Assembly (NCBI GenBank): GCA_945288535.1
Contig: CALYQQ010000004.1
Span: forward strand, 62,001 to 126,000
Direction of reading: 5' to 3'
DNA length: 64,000 nt
Source: an uncultured Enterobacterales bacterium
GTDB lineage: Bacteria > Pseudomonadota > Gammaproteobacteria > Enterobacterales > CALYQQ01
The translations under genes were made by a program, and so were the position numbers. The notes beneath the pieces are model-generated. The model had not been told where the DNA came from and searched no databases. It worked only from the letters and a program-made list of their open reading frames with translations. Below are positions 22,216 through 31,718 of this stretch, in pieces (the stretch's first letter is position 1; each line of letters opens with the position of its first letter).

Positions 22216-23409
22216 TTAAACTAATAAACTAATTAATGTCGCATTAAGAAAGCTGACCAGAGATGCGCCATACAATAATTTTAAACCAAAACGAGCAGCA
22301 ACATTTCCTTGATGACTATCTAAGGCCTTAATCGCACCAGAAATAATGCCTATAGAGGAAAAATTAGCAAAAGAAACTAAAAATACAGATACGATCGCGG
22401 TTGTTCTGGCGGAAAAAGCATAATCGCCACTGGATAAACTTAACATAGCAACAAATTCATTACTGACAATCTTTGTCGCCATAATACCTCCCGCCTGAAT
22501 AGCTTCATTCCACGGTACACCAGATAAAAAAGCTAAAGGAGAAAATAAGTATCCCAATGCATTTTGGAAAGAAATAGAAAACAGAGATAAAAAAGCAGCA
22601 TCTGCCATTTTTATTAATGCGATAAAACCTATCAACATTGCTGCTACAATAACAGCCACTTTAAAGCCATCCAGGATATATTCACCTAGCATTTCAAAAA
22701 AGCTTTGCTTTTCATCTTGCTGCACAACCAAAATATCATCTTCTTCACTTACTTGATAAGGATTAATAATTGACGCGATGATAAAACCGCCAAACATATT
22801 TAAAACAAGTGCTGTTACAACATAACGAGGATCCAGCATGGTCATATATGCACCGACAATAGACATTGAGACGGTTGACATAGCTGATGTACACAAGGTA
22901 TATAAGCGGTGTTCAGGTAATTGACCAAGTTGTTTTTTTACAGAAATGAACACTTCTGATTGCCCAAGTATCGCGGATGCGACTGCGTTATAGGATTCTA
23001 ATTTACCCATACCATTAATTTTGCTTAAGCCAATACCAACATACTTAATGATAAATCCTAAAATATGCCAATGCTGTAAAACACCAATTAATGCTGAAAT
23101 AAATACAATAGGCATCAATACATCAAAAAAGAATGGCATTCCTGATCCTGGAATATGAACTTTAGTCAATTCACCAAATACAAAAAAGATACCTTCTTTA
23201 CCATAACCAAGTAATTTAGCAAAACCATCAGCAAATGCTTTTATAATATGATTACCAAAACTCGTTTTTAATAAAAGCGCTGCTAAAGCAATTTGCATAA
23301 CAATCATAACGAAAATAGGCTTATAACGAATAGCCTTACGATTGTTACTCACTAGCCATGCCAATGCCCAAAGTACAATCAGGCTGACAACGCTTATAAT
23401 ATAATTCAT
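22216..23409 (-). CDS. nupC: NupC-family nucleoside:proton symporter
   Basis: This inner-membrane protein of the concentrative nucleoside transporter family imports nucleosides. The ATG at 23409 is chosen over the upstream GTG at 23421 because GGAG sits 6 bases before it; the product is then 397 residues (E. coli NupC is 400). It has many hydrophobic helices. Family blocks match NupC: PIVFISALIGVLQH, NGMGKLESYNAVASAILGQSEVF, AMSTVSMSIVGAYMTMLDPRYV, SNEFVAM and SFANFSSIGIISGA. It is divergent from deoC, and a DeoR-type palindrome lies between them, so both are probably induced by nucleosides. Confidence 0.92.
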   Translation of the reverse strand: MNYIISVVSLIVLWALAWLVSNNRKAIRYKPIFVMIVMQIALAALLLKTSFGNHIIKAFADGFAKLLGYGKEGIFFVFGELTKVHIPGSGMPFFFDVLMPIVFISALIGVLQHWHILGFIIKYVGIGLSKINGMGKLESYNAVASAILGQSEVFISVKKQLGQLPEHRLYTLCTSAMSTVSMSIVGAYMTMLDPRYVVTALVLNMFGGFIIASIINPYQVSEEDDILVVQQDEKQSFFEMLGEYILDGFKVAVIVAAMLIGFIALIKMADAAFLSLFSISFQNALGYLFSPLAFLSGVPWNEAIQAGGIMATKIVSNEFVAMLSLSSGDYAFSARTTAIVSVFLVSFANFSSIGIISGAIKALDSHQGNVAARFGLKLLYGASLVSFLNATLISLLV

Positions 23410-23495
23410 GTTATTCTCCACATCAGGCGAGCTTATTCCAGCAAATATTACAGGAAATACAGACAGTTATACAGTTAATACAGAATTTACCACAC

Positions 23496-23519
23496 TTAAT
23501 GTTACCAGTGTAACATTAA
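23496..23519. promoter_or_regulatory. DeoR operator in the nupC-deoC divergent promoter region
   Basis: TTAATGTTAC and GTAACATTAA form a perfect 10-base inverted repeat around CAGT. The core TGTTA-N6-TAACA at 23500-23515 has both half-sites and the spacing of the E. coli DeoR operator TGTTAGAATTCTAACA. It lies 87 bases from nupC and 158 from deoC. With deoR encoded just downstream, repression of both genes by DeoR is the natural reading. Confidence 0.7.
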
Positions 23520-23606
23520 CAAGTTACTTCTGTTTTTTCTGTGACAAAATACTCAATAATAAAATTAAAAAATCCTTATTTCCTTTGAAATAAAGGAATG
23601 TTACCA

Positions 23607-23622
23607 TGTGAAAATAATAACA
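23607..23622. promoter_or_regulatory. Possible CRP-binding site upstream of deoC
   Basis: TGTGA-AAATAA-TAACA matches the CRP consensus TGTGA-N6-TCACA at 9 of 10 fixed positions. It lies 55 bases upstream of the deoC ATG. Its second half also equals a DeoR half-site. In E. coli both CRP and DeoR act on deo promoters. Confidence 0.45.
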
Positions 23623-23676
23623 TTTACATTATTTATTATCATTATATCACCTAGCTAACAATCAAGGAGCTTGTTA

Positions 23677-24357
23677 ATGACATCTAAATCAATTGATTTT
23701 GCACACTATATTGATCATACACTATTAAGCATGAACGCTACAGAAGATCAAATTATTAAAATTTGTCAGGAAGCACGTGATAATAATTTTTATGCAGTAT
23801 GTGTTAATTCAGGTTATGTTCCCTTGGTTACCGAAAAATTAAAAGGTTCAAATGTCAAGGTATGTTCTGTTATCGGATTTCCATTAGGTGCTGGACTGAC
23901 ATCAAGCAAAGTTTTCGAAGCAAAAGCAGCTATTGATGCTGGTGCACAAGAAATTGATATGGTAATAAATGTAGGCTGGTTAAAAAGCAAAAAAACTGAC
24001 GCAGTTAAACAAGATATTGCAGCGGTCTATCATGCTTGTGGTACCGTTCCCCTCAAAGTTATTTTAGAAACATGCCTATTAACAGAAGACGAAATTATTC
24101 AAGTCTGTCAGATGTGCCGTGAAATTAATGTTGCTTTTGTTAAAACCTCTACAGGTTTCAGTACTGGTGGTGCAACTGTCGAAGCGGTTAGTTTAATGCG
24201 AGAAACCGTCGGCCCTAATATGGGTGTTAAAGCATCTGGTGGTGTGAGAGATCAAGCAACGGCAAAAGTAATGATTGATGCAGGCGCAACTAGGATTGGT
24301 ACTAGCTCAGGTGTTTCGATTGTATCAGGGACGAAAACGACGAGTAATGGCTATTAA
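23677..24357 (+). CDS. deoC: Deoxyribose-phosphate aldolase
   Basis: This 226-residue class I aldolase cleaves deoxyribose 5-phosphate to glyceraldehyde 3-phosphate and acetaldehyde. The ATG at 23677 follows AAGGAG by 7 bases and is preferred to a TTG at 23671. The Schiff-base lysine is in [14 protein letters not shown], the second lysine in GVKASGGVR, and the proton-relay aspartate region is [13 protein letters not shown]. It is the short type (E. coli DeoC is 259), common in Firmicutes but also in some proteobacteria. It is followed by a hairpin and then deoR. Confidence 0.95.
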   Translation: MTSKSIDFAHYIDHTLLSMNATEDQIIKICQEARDNNFYAVCVNSGYVPLVTEKLKGSNVKVCSVIGFPLGAGLTSSKVFEAKAAIDAGAQEIDMVINVGWLKSKKTDAVKQDIAAVYHACGTVPLKVILETCLLTEDEIIQVCQMCREINVAFVKTSTGFSTGGATVEAVSLMRETVGPNMGVKASGGVRDQATAKVMIDAGATRIGTSSGVSIVSGTKTTSNGY

Positions 24358-24372
24358 TTACTATTAATTTAC

Positions 24373-24408
24373 TGCTCGATAATAATTAAAACTAATTACT
24401 ATCGAGCA
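24373..24408 (+). terminator. Hairpin after deoC
   Basis: TGCTCGATA (24373-24381) pairs with TATCGAGCA (24400-24408); inside it TAATTA pairs with TAATTA, giving a long stem. No T-run follows, so it may be a weak terminator or an attenuator between deoC and deoR. Confidence 0.5.
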
Positions 24409-24526
24409 TATAAGAGTAGTTAACGGTAAGTTTAACTGTAAAAAAATAAGGATTATTTAGGTTGTGATTAGTCATAACCATATATATTTTTTCATATAAT
24501 CATTATTAATTAGAGAGAACGTTATA

Positions 24527-25291
24527 GTGGCAGAAACACAACGTGATGTTCGCGTCAAGAAATTATTTCAATATGTAAAAAAAGCTAATCGTTTACATTT
24601 AAAAGAAGCGGCTCATTTGCTTGATGTATCTGAAATGACGATTCGACGAGATCTTAGTGAGCCCGCCTCAGTCGTGTTACTTGGTGGCTATATTGTTATT
24701 GATCCACAAATTAATCCAATAAGTCGCTATTTTGTAGCCGAACAAAAAGCCCGTAACATTTCAGAAAAACGTTATATTGGCCAATTAGCGGCAGCAATGA
24801 TCAATGCTCATGATATGGTTTTCTTTGATTGCGGAACAACATCGCCTTATATTATTGAAGCAATACCGGACGATCTTATCTTTACTGGAATATGTTATTC
24901 GCTGAATACCTTTTTAGCATTACAGGATAAACGTCAATGCCGTGTAATCCTTTGTGGTGGGGAGTTTAAAAAAAATAATGCGATGTTTATTCCGTTAAAC
25001 CAACCAAATATGCTTAATAATTTTTGCCCTGATAAATCATTTATTTCAGCTGCGGGTATTACACTCACTCATGGTATAACATGTTTTAACCTAGAAGAAG
25101 TTCCTATCAAAAATCAACTTATTGATTCATCTCAACAAAATATACTTATTATTGACGACACTAAGTTTAATAAGATACGTCCAGCAAAATTTGGTGAATT
25201 AACAAAATTGCATAAAGTCATTACAAATAAAGCACCTTCGGATAAATTTATAAAATTCTTTTCACAACAAAATATACAATTAATTTATTAA
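24527..25291 (+). CDS. deoR: Deoxyribonucleoside regulon repressor DeoR
   Basis: This 254-residue repressor (E. coli DeoR is 252) senses deoxyribose 5-phosphate. The N-terminal helix-turn-helix is LHLKEAAHLLDVSEMTIRRDL near residues 23-43, followed by VVLLGGYIV. The sugar-phosphate-binding domain has FFDCGTTSPYIIEA, YSLNTFLAL, LCGGEFKKNNAMF and AAGITLTHGITCFNLEEVP, all close to E. coli. The start is GTG. It lies 169 bases after deoC on the same strand. Its probable target is the palindrome at 23496-23519. Confidence 0.95.
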   Translation: MAETQRDVRVKKLFQYVKKANRLHLKEAAHLLDVSEMTIRRDLSEPASVVLLGGYIVIDPQINPISRYFVAEQKARNISEKRYIGQLAAAMINAHDMVFFDCGTTSPYIIEAIPDDLIFTGICYSLNTFLALQDKRQCRVILCGGEFKKNNAMFIPLNQPNMLNNFCPDKSFISAAGITLTHGITCFNLEEVPIKNQLIDSSQQNILIIDDTKFNKIRPAKFGELTKLHKVITNKAPSDKFIKFFSQQNIQLIY

Positions 25292-25498
25292 TAATGTGTC
25301 AATCGATAGTATTGCCATTATTTATACACTAAATAAGATCAGAAATTATTAAATTTTGTATAAAATAGAATTTTGCTTTCCCCTATAGAGTGAATAAATT
25401 CATTTTTCCTAGGGAGTATAACTGTCTTTAACTTACTATATCAGTATATAATAGCCGGGAATGATCCCGGCAAAAAAGTTAAAACGAATAAGTAAATT

Positions 25499-27124
25499 TT
25501 ATTTCAGAAAATCAGCAGTAATAGGTGAGTTTTTTTCGATATAACCCTTTAATACTTCTGCATCAACAAAACCAGTATTAATGTAATGCTTCAGTATGGG
25601 ATAGCCATCGCCTCCATCAGCATGATAATCAGGGAGGCTAAATCTATATTGTTTATTTATATCTAAAGGTTTACCACCAATCATAATATCCGTTACCGAT
25701 CCATCTTGATGATGAGTAAATGTTATATTTGCCCATTGAGGATATCCCCCTGATCCTACTTTTCGATTTGCAACGGCGGTAATATAATTAATTAATGCTT
25801 GTCCTTTCATTTCCGCATAACCAATAAGATTACCAAAAGGTTGAACAGTTAAAATATCACGATAAGTCAAATCGCCTGCTTTTAAAGAAGCACGAATACC
25901 TCCTCCACCAATTACACCAAAATCAGCATCAGTGCGATCCATTGCAGCTCTAACAACAAGTTGACCTAAATTGGTTTGTTCGTAACGCACTTTGTCGCGT
26001 TCACCTTCTAAATCTATCTGGCTATGACCTATAACAATATTTAATTTTTCTTCCCCTTTTTTCTGGTATGGGGTTAATAGAGCAACCATCTCACTATCAC
26101 GAACTATTTCTGATGTGTAGTTACTATAGGATGTTTTTCCATTAGCATCTTTTTCAGCTTTTTTTAGATTAACAGGAATTAATTGATAGTTAATGAGTGT
26201 AAAAAGACCATTACGAAACGTAAAATCCGCGCGACCAACATATTTTCCCCATTCGTGAGCTTGCACAATCCAGGTACCATTTTGTTGATCGGGTATACAA
26301 GGTGTACCCGGTATGTAATTTTTTTGACTCTGATTAATGCTTTCCATACAGACAGGATTTTGCGAGTGACCACCAACAATCATATCTAAATCACCTCGCT
26401 GAATAAAACGAGCCAGTTCAACATCACCTGGTGCATTGGAGCCATGTTGCCCATTATCATAATGGCCCATATGCGTTGCAGCGATAATAATATCTGGTTT
26501 TTCTGTTTTCTTTAACTCATTAATCACTTTTTGGGCTTCTATTTTTGGATCTCTAAATTCTAACCCTTCAAAATTTTTAGGATTAGATATGATCATGGTA
26601 TCTTCTGTGGTTAAACCAATAACGGCAATCTTAAGACCTTGTTTATCAAAGAGGGCATAAGGATCAAAAACGCGTTTGTTTGTTTTCTTTTCGTATAAAT
26701 TTGCAGATAATAAAGGGAAATTAGCCCATTGTTGCTGTTGACGCAATACACTTAATGGATTATCAAATTCATGATTGCCTAAGGCCATTGCATCATAGCC
26801 AATTTTGCTCATTCCTATAAAATCTGGCTCGGCATTTAGCATATCTGATTCAGGGACACCAGTATTAATATCACCACCAGAAAGTAATAATAGACTCCCA
26901 CCTTTTTCATTTACTTCTTTACGAATTTGATCAACTAATGTTTTTTGTGCGGCTAATCCATATTCACCTTCAGTATTATGCCAAAAACGGCCATGATGGT
27001 CATTAGTATGTAAAATAGTAATATTATAAGTTTTATCTTTTTGCCATGTAGCATAACTACTTATTGAAAATAATGAAGAGGTAAGTATTACAGCCAGGCC
27101 TGCTATTTTATTTAGCTTATCCAT
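25499..27124 (-). CDS. ushA: Periplasmic UDP-sugar hydrolase / 5'-nucleotidase UshA
   Basis: This 541-residue enzyme (E. coli UshA is 550) dephosphorylates 5'-nucleotides and splits UDP-sugars in the periplasm. A signal peptide occupies about residues 1-25 (IAGLAVILTSSLFSISSYA). Metal-site motifs are ILHTNDHHGRFW, GGDINTGVP, GNHEFDNP, THMGHYDNG and GGHSQNP. The C-terminal substrate domain includes GGGGIRASLKAGDLTY. It faces deoR across about 200 bases and probably forms its own transcription unit. With CpdB it provides nucleosides for NupC. Confidence 0.95.
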   Translation of the reverse strand: MDKLNKIAGLAVILTSSLFSISSYATWQKDKTYNITILHTNDHHGRFWHNTEGEYGLAAQKTLVDQIRKEVNEKGGSLLLLSGGDINTGVPESDMLNAEPDFIGMSKIGYDAMALGNHEFDNPLSVLRQQQQWANFPLLSANLYEKKTNKRVFDPYALFDKQGLKIAVIGLTTEDTMIISNPKNFEGLEFRDPKIEAQKVINELKKTEKPDIIIAATHMGHYDNGQHGSNAPGDVELARFIQRGDLDMIVGGHSQNPVCMESINQSQKNYIPGTPCIPDQQNGTWIVQAHEWGKYVGRADFTFRNGLFTLINYQLIPVNLKKAEKDANGKTSYSNYTSEIVRDSEMVALLTPYQKKGEEKLNIVIGHSQIDLEGERDKVRYEQTNLGQLVVRAAMDRTDADFGVIGGGGIRASLKAGDLTYRDILTVQPFGNLIGYAEMKGQALINYITAVANRKVGSGGYPQWANITFTHHQDGSVTDIMIGGKPLDINKQYRFSLPDYHADGGDGYPILKHYINTGFVDAEVLKGYIEKNSPITADFLK

Positions 27125-27869
27125 AAATCATCTCTTTTTATTGATTAATATTACAGTAACCATTTTACTCTAAAATAAAAAACTAATATAAATATTTATA
27201 ACATACTTATTTTTTAATTAGTTACATTATTATTAGTAGTAGGATATAGCGATTTTAAAGTGGTAATTGCCTATAAATAAAACATAACCTTTTTTATAAC
27301 ACATTTAGAAATAACTATTATTAATATCTAACTGCTAGAGTTAATTTTATTACTATAGTTTGGCATTTTCGCATTATTTATATTATCACTAATGGCATTG
27401 TATTATTTAACATTGATAATAATTCATATCATAAAACGAATTGTTTATGAAATAAAAATACTATTTATTATTACTTTTTCATAAGTTAACCTATTAATAA
27501 ATAAAATAATTACTGAATTAAATCACAAAAATGACAGTTACTGTATTAAAAAATAACATTTTCACCATAGTATCTAATTTCTAAGTACATATTTATCATT
27601 TACTATTTTCTAATTTGAGAAAAAAATAAGTAGAAATTTGTTACTTAAACAGGTCTACTAGAAAGCGATAATATTGTTGTGTCACTTTTTTGGTCATGTT
27701 TGAAAATGAGCTTATTATTTTTCTTAATGATGGATAGTCGTAAAGATTATTCAATTAATACAATAAGGTGAGTAAGTCGCTATTTTTTGGAATTATCCAA
27801 TAAATGCGTTATTTATGCACAGTAAACGTTATAATTGTTTATTTCTAATTAGTCGCAATAGGTTTTTTT
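27125..27869. other. Gap between ushA and glmU
   Basis: These 745 AT-rich bases should contain the divergent promoters of ushA and glmU. No gene is recognisable. A near-palindrome at 27782-27805 is listed separately. An ACAGT-T-ACTGT element lies near 27534-27544. Nothing else stands out. Confidence 0.5.
27782..27805. promoter_or_regulatory. Palindromic candidate operator upstream of glmU
   Basis: ATTTTTTGGA and TCCAATAAAT, separated by ATTA, pair at 9 of 10 positions. The element lies 65 bases before the glmU start. In E. coli NagC controls glmUS, but I cannot show that this site fits the NagC consensus; the binding protein is unassigned. Confidence 0.3.
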
Positions 27870-29240
27870 ATGTCAATCAATCAATTTAGTGTAGTGATCC
27901 TTGCCGCAGGAAAAGGTACCAGGATGTATTCAGATTTACCCAAAGTCCTGCATCATCTAGCGGGTAAGCCGATGGTTCAACATGTTATTGATGCCGCTAT
28001 AGCACTAGGGACGAAACAAACACATTTAGTTTATGGCCATGGTGCTGAACAAGTAAAAACAATATTAGGCGATCAACCTATAAACTGGGTGTTGCAAGCC
28101 GAACAATTGGGTACAGGTCATGCACTACAACAAGCTGCCTCGTTTTTTGCTAATGATGAGGATATTTTAGTGCTTTATGGCGATGTACCCTTAATAACCA
28201 CTGAAACTTTACAACGACTCATTGCCGCAAAACCTACAGAAGGTATTGCGCTACTGACGGTTATAAAAGATGATCCAACCGGTTATGGTCGTATCCTTCG
28301 CCAACAAGGGCAGATTATTGGAATCATTGAGCAAAAAGATGCCAATGAAGAACAACAAAAAATAACAGAAATAAATACTGGCATACTCGTAGCTAATGGT
28401 CACGATTTAAAATGTTGGTTAAAACAATTAAATAACAATAATAAACAGAATGAGTATTATCTAACTGATATTATTGCTATAGCACACCAGTCTGGTAGAG
28501 AAATTGTCGCTGTACACCCTCAAAATGACAATGAAGTTGAAGGTGTTAATAATCGTTTACAACTAGCTAATTTAGAAAGAATTTATCAAAAAACACAGGC
28601 AGAACAATTATTACTTGCCGGTGTAATGTTATTAGATCCCACCCGATTTGATTTGCGAGGTACATTAGAATATGGCCGAGATGTTATTATTGATACCAAT
28701 GTAATTGTTGAAGGTCATGTGACAATAGGCAATAACGTTTATATTGCAGCGGGATCGATATTAAAAAATTGTACAATTGAGGATAACTGCATTATTAGTC
28801 CTTATACTATTATCGAAAATAGCCATTTGCGTGCTGGCTGCACTGTGGGGCCATTTGCTCGACTTCGTCCAGGTTCTATTCTTAATGAACGCGTCCATGT
28901 AGGTAATTTTGTAGAAATAAAAAATAGTCATTTGGGTAAAAATACAAAAGCTGGACACTTATCTTATTTAGGTGATGCGGAAATTGGTTCTAATGTAAAT
29001 ATTGGCGCAGGTACGATTACTTGTAATTATGATGGTGTAAATAAACATAAAACCATTATTGGGGATGATGTTTTCGTTGGATCAGATACTCAATTGATTG
29101 CCCCTGTAAAAGTAGGAAAAAATGCTACTATAGGCGCAGGCACAACAGTCACTAATAATATAGCTAATGATCAATTAGTTATTAGTCGAGTAAAACAAAG
29201 GCATATTGACCATTGGCAACGTCCTATAAAGAAAAAATAG
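27870..29240 (+). CDS. glmU: Bifunctional GlmU: glucosamine-1-phosphate acetyltransferase and UDP-GlcNAc pyrophosphorylase
   Basis: This 456-residue enzyme, the E. coli length, makes UDP-N-acetylglucosamine, the precursor of peptidoglycan and lipopolysaccharide. The N-terminal uridylyltransferase has [18 protein letters not shown] near residues 11-28 and VLYGDVPL near 101-108. The C-terminal acetyltransferase is a left-handed beta helix of hexapeptide repeats from about residue 250, with [12 protein letters not shown] and [13 protein letters not shown]. It is followed by glmS after 115 bases. In E. coli this pair follows atpC, but here it is 22 kb away from the ATP synthase operon. Confidence 0.96.
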   Translation: MSINQFSVVILAAGKGTRMYSDLPKVLHHLAGKPMVQHVIDAAIALGTKQTHLVYGHGAEQVKTILGDQPINWVLQAEQLGTGHALQQAASFFANDEDILVLYGDVPLITTETLQRLIAAKPTEGIALLTVIKDDPTGYGRILRQQGQIIGIIEQKDANEEQQKITEINTGILVANGHDLKCWLKQLNNNNKQNEYYLTDIIAIAHQSGREIVAVHPQNDNEVEGVNNRLQLANLERIYQKTQAEQLLLAGVMLLDPTRFDLRGTLEYGRDVIIDTNVIVEGHVTIGNNVYIAAGSILKNCTIEDNCIISPYTIIENSHLRAGCTVGPFARLRPGSILNERVHVGNFVEIKNSHLGKNTKAGHLSYLGDAEIGSNVNIGAGTITCNYDGVNKHKTIIGDDVFVGSDTQLIAPVKVGKNATIGAGTTVTNNIANDQLVISRVKQRHIDHWQRPIKKK

Positions 29241-29247
29241 ATAAAGA

Positions 29248-29315
29248 AACTATCGTGATTTAATACCACTATTAGTTAAATAAGCAATCTTAGCTAAAAC
29301 ATGATCACGATAGTT
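29248..29315 (+). promoter_or_regulatory. Inverted repeat in the glmU-glmS intergenic region
   Basis: AACTATCGTGAT (29248-29259) and ATCACGATAGTT (29304-29315) are a perfect 12-base pair around a 44-base spacer. The right arm is followed by CTTTATT, so it could act as a weak terminator. In E. coli the glmUS mRNA is cut in this interval and GlmZ RNA controls glmS translation; a similar role is possible but not shown. Confidence 0.5.
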
Positions 29316-29355
29316 CTTTATTAAAGCAAAATCATTTGATAAAGGTAAATCGACC

Positions 29356-31185
29356 ATGTGTGGAATTATTGGTGCAGTTGCGCAACGAGATATAACTGAA
29401 ATTTTAATAGAAGGATTACGTCGATTAGAATACCGTGGATATGATTCAGCAGGATTAACTATTATCGACGATAAAGGTGAATTTCAACGGATCCGTCGAG
29501 TAGGAAAAGTGTACGAATTAAGTAGTGCAACTGAATGTAAATCTTTACATGGGATAATAGGGATTGCACATACGCGTTGGGCAACACATGGCGAGCCAAC
29601 AGAATATAATGCTCATCCTCATTTATCTAACTATATAGCAATTGCCCATAATGGAATAATAGAAAATGCCGAATCACTACGCCAGCAATTAATTGCTAAA
29701 AATTATCATTTTACATCAGAAACAGATAGTGAAGTGATTGCACATATGGTTCATGATAAGTGCCAGCAAAGTACGACATTAGTGAAAGCCGTTATAAAAG
29801 TGCTCACGTTATTACAGGGCACCTACGGTACGGTGATTATAGATCGTCGCCAGCCAGATATCATAGTAGCTGTACGTTCAGGTAGTCCATTAGTTATTGG
29901 ACTAGGTATTGGTGAAAACTTTATTGCATCTGATCCATTAGCATTGTTACCGGTAACGCATCGATTTATCTATCTTGAAGAGGGTGATATTGCAGAAATT
30001 AGCAGTCGGAAAGTAACTATATTCAATAAACAAGGCATCCCTGTTATTCGGAATACAATAGAAACAACACTACATTATGATGCAGGTGATAAAGGAGAGT
30101 ATCGCCACTACATGCAAAAAGAAATTTACCAACAACCTACTGCTATAAAAAATACTTTAGAAAAACGTATTAAACATGAACATGTCGAATTATCTGAATT
30201 AGGACATGAAGCCGAACAATTATTAAAGCGCGTTGAGCATATTCAAATTGTTGCTTGTGGAACAAGCTATAATGCAGGTTTGGTTTCTCGTTATTGGTTT
30301 GAGTCATTAATAGGTTTATCTTGTGATGTTGAAATTGCTTCTGAGTTTCGTTATCGCAAACCTGTTGTACGTAAGAATAGCCTTTTTATTAGTTTATCTC
30401 AATCAGGTGAAACTGCTGACACCTTGGCCGCATTACGCATATCTAAAAATATAGGTTATCTAGGATCATTAGCTATATGTAATGTTTCAAGTTCTTCACT
30501 TATTAGAGAGTCTGATTTATCGATTATAACTAAAGCGGGTGTTGAGATTGGCGTAGCATCAACCAAGGCTTTTACAACACAATTAACCGTATTACTTTTG
30601 CTTGTGGCAAAATTTAGCCAATTAAATAATAGACCTGTCTCGATTGAGTATGAAATTGTACAGGCTTTGCAAAAATTACCAAACCGTATAGAACATCTAT
30701 TATCATTTGGTAACGTAATTGAAAATTTAGCTAAAGAGTTTTCTGAAAAAAATCATGCGCTTTTTCTTGGTCGAGGTAGTCATTATCCTATCGCAATGGA
30801 AGGCGCTTTAAAACTTAAAGAAATATCTTATATTCATGCAGAGGCTTATGCTGCCGGTGAATTAAAACATGGTCCAATAGCTCTCATTGATAGCAATATG
30901 CCAGTAATTGTTATAGCACCTAATAATAAATTAATCGAGAAACTAAAATCGAATATTGAAGAAATTCGAGCTCGTGGTGGATTATTATATATTTTTACAG
31001 ATAAAAATAATGAGTTTATTAATAGTGATTCAATGAAAATAATTCATCTTCCTTATATTGAAACGCTTACTTCGCCAATTTTTTATACTATTCCTTTACA
31101 GTTATTATCTTATTATGTGGCATTAATTAAAGGTACAGATGTTGATCAACCCCGGAATCTAGCAAAATCAGTTACCGTTGAATAA
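29356..31185 (+). CDS. glmS: Glutamine-fructose-6-phosphate aminotransferase
   Basis: This 609-residue enzyme (E. coli GlmS is 609) makes glucosamine 6-phosphate, the first step to amino sugars of the envelope. Cys2 in MCGIIGA is the catalytic residue of the N-terminal glutaminase domain; [16 protein letters not shown] follows. The C-terminal half has two SIS sugar-isomerase domains with [21 protein letters not shown] and [18 protein letters not shown]. It ends in the highly conserved [14 protein letters not shown], whose DNA is the Tn7 target in many bacteria. Confidence 0.97.
   Translation: MCGIIGAVAQRDITEILIEGLRRLEYRGYDSAGLTIIDDKGEFQRIRRVGKVYELSSATECKSLHGIIGIAHTRWATHGEPTEYNAHPHLSNYIAIAHNGIIENAESLRQQLIAKNYHFTSETDSEVIAHMVHDKCQQSTTLVKAVIKVLTLLQGTYGTVIIDRRQPDIIVAVRSGSPLVIGLGIGENFIASDPLALLPVTHRFIYLEEGDIAEISSRKVTIFNKQGIPVIRNTIETTLHYDAGDKGEYRHYMQKEIYQQPTAIKNTLEKRIKHEHVELSELGHEAEQLLKRVEHIQIVACGTSYNAGLVSRYWFESLIGLSCDVEIASEFRYRKPVVRKNSLFISLSQSGETADTLAALRISKNIGYLGSLAICNVSSSSLIRESDLSIITKAGVEIGVASTKAFTTQLTVLLLLVAKFSQLNNRPVSIEYEIVQALQKLPNRIEHLLSFGNVIENLAKEFSEKNHALFLGRGSHYPIAMEGALKLKEISYIHAEAYAAGELKHGPIALIDSNMPVIVIAPNNKLIEKLKSNIEEIRARGGLLYIFTDKNNEFINSDSMKIIHLPYIETLTSPIFYTIPLQLLSYYVALIKGTDVDQPRNLAKSVTVE
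31144..31185 (+). other. attTn7 target sequence at the 3' end of glmS
   Basis: The last codons of glmS encode [14 protein letters not shown] exactly as in E. coli, the segment bound by the Tn7 targeting protein. No Tn7 end or transposase gene follows within the window, so the site appears unoccupied by a full element. Confidence 0.6.
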
Positions 31186-31718
31186 TTATCATAGTGGTTT
31201 ATTTACATTATTACCATTAATCTAAATTTAACAGATTAAAATAAGTAAAGTATGAAATTATATTTCATTATTTAAATATAATTAATAAAATAAATAATAC
31301 ACTTTAAAAAATTATTTAATAAAATAAAATATCACATATAAAATAAAATTTAAAATATAATCATAATATAATTACCGTAATAGTGCGAAAATTTAAAAAT
31401 ATTAATAAGTAATATTTTTAATTATTAATAGTTACATGTGTAAATAATCAATTTAATTTATTATGTTAATAGAAAAAATAAATAAATTAATTAACTTAAA
31501 TAAAAATTAATTTTAAATAAGATTATTTTAATTAAAAATTTTATGATAAAATAATATTACACTTGTTATGAATGCTTAATAATTTTTTAATTTAATAAAT
31601 CGACTAACTCTTATTACAATAATTTAATTTAACTATATATGATTTTTTTTAATAATATTAAATTAATATAGTAATAATCTTTGTTTCTATAAAATAAATA
31701 ATTATCAGGATTCATTCT
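31186..31718. other. Very AT-rich gap downstream of glmS
   Basis: These 533 bases are almost wholly A and T, richer than most gaps here. I see no gene, no terminal inverted repeats and no clear glmS terminator. The right end should carry the promoter of the following CoA-transferase gene. Confidence 0.5.

Noticed and set aside
31144-31718. A Tn7-like element after glmS
   Set aside because: No transposase, no Tn7 end repeats and no target duplication are visible; only the conserved target sequence is present.
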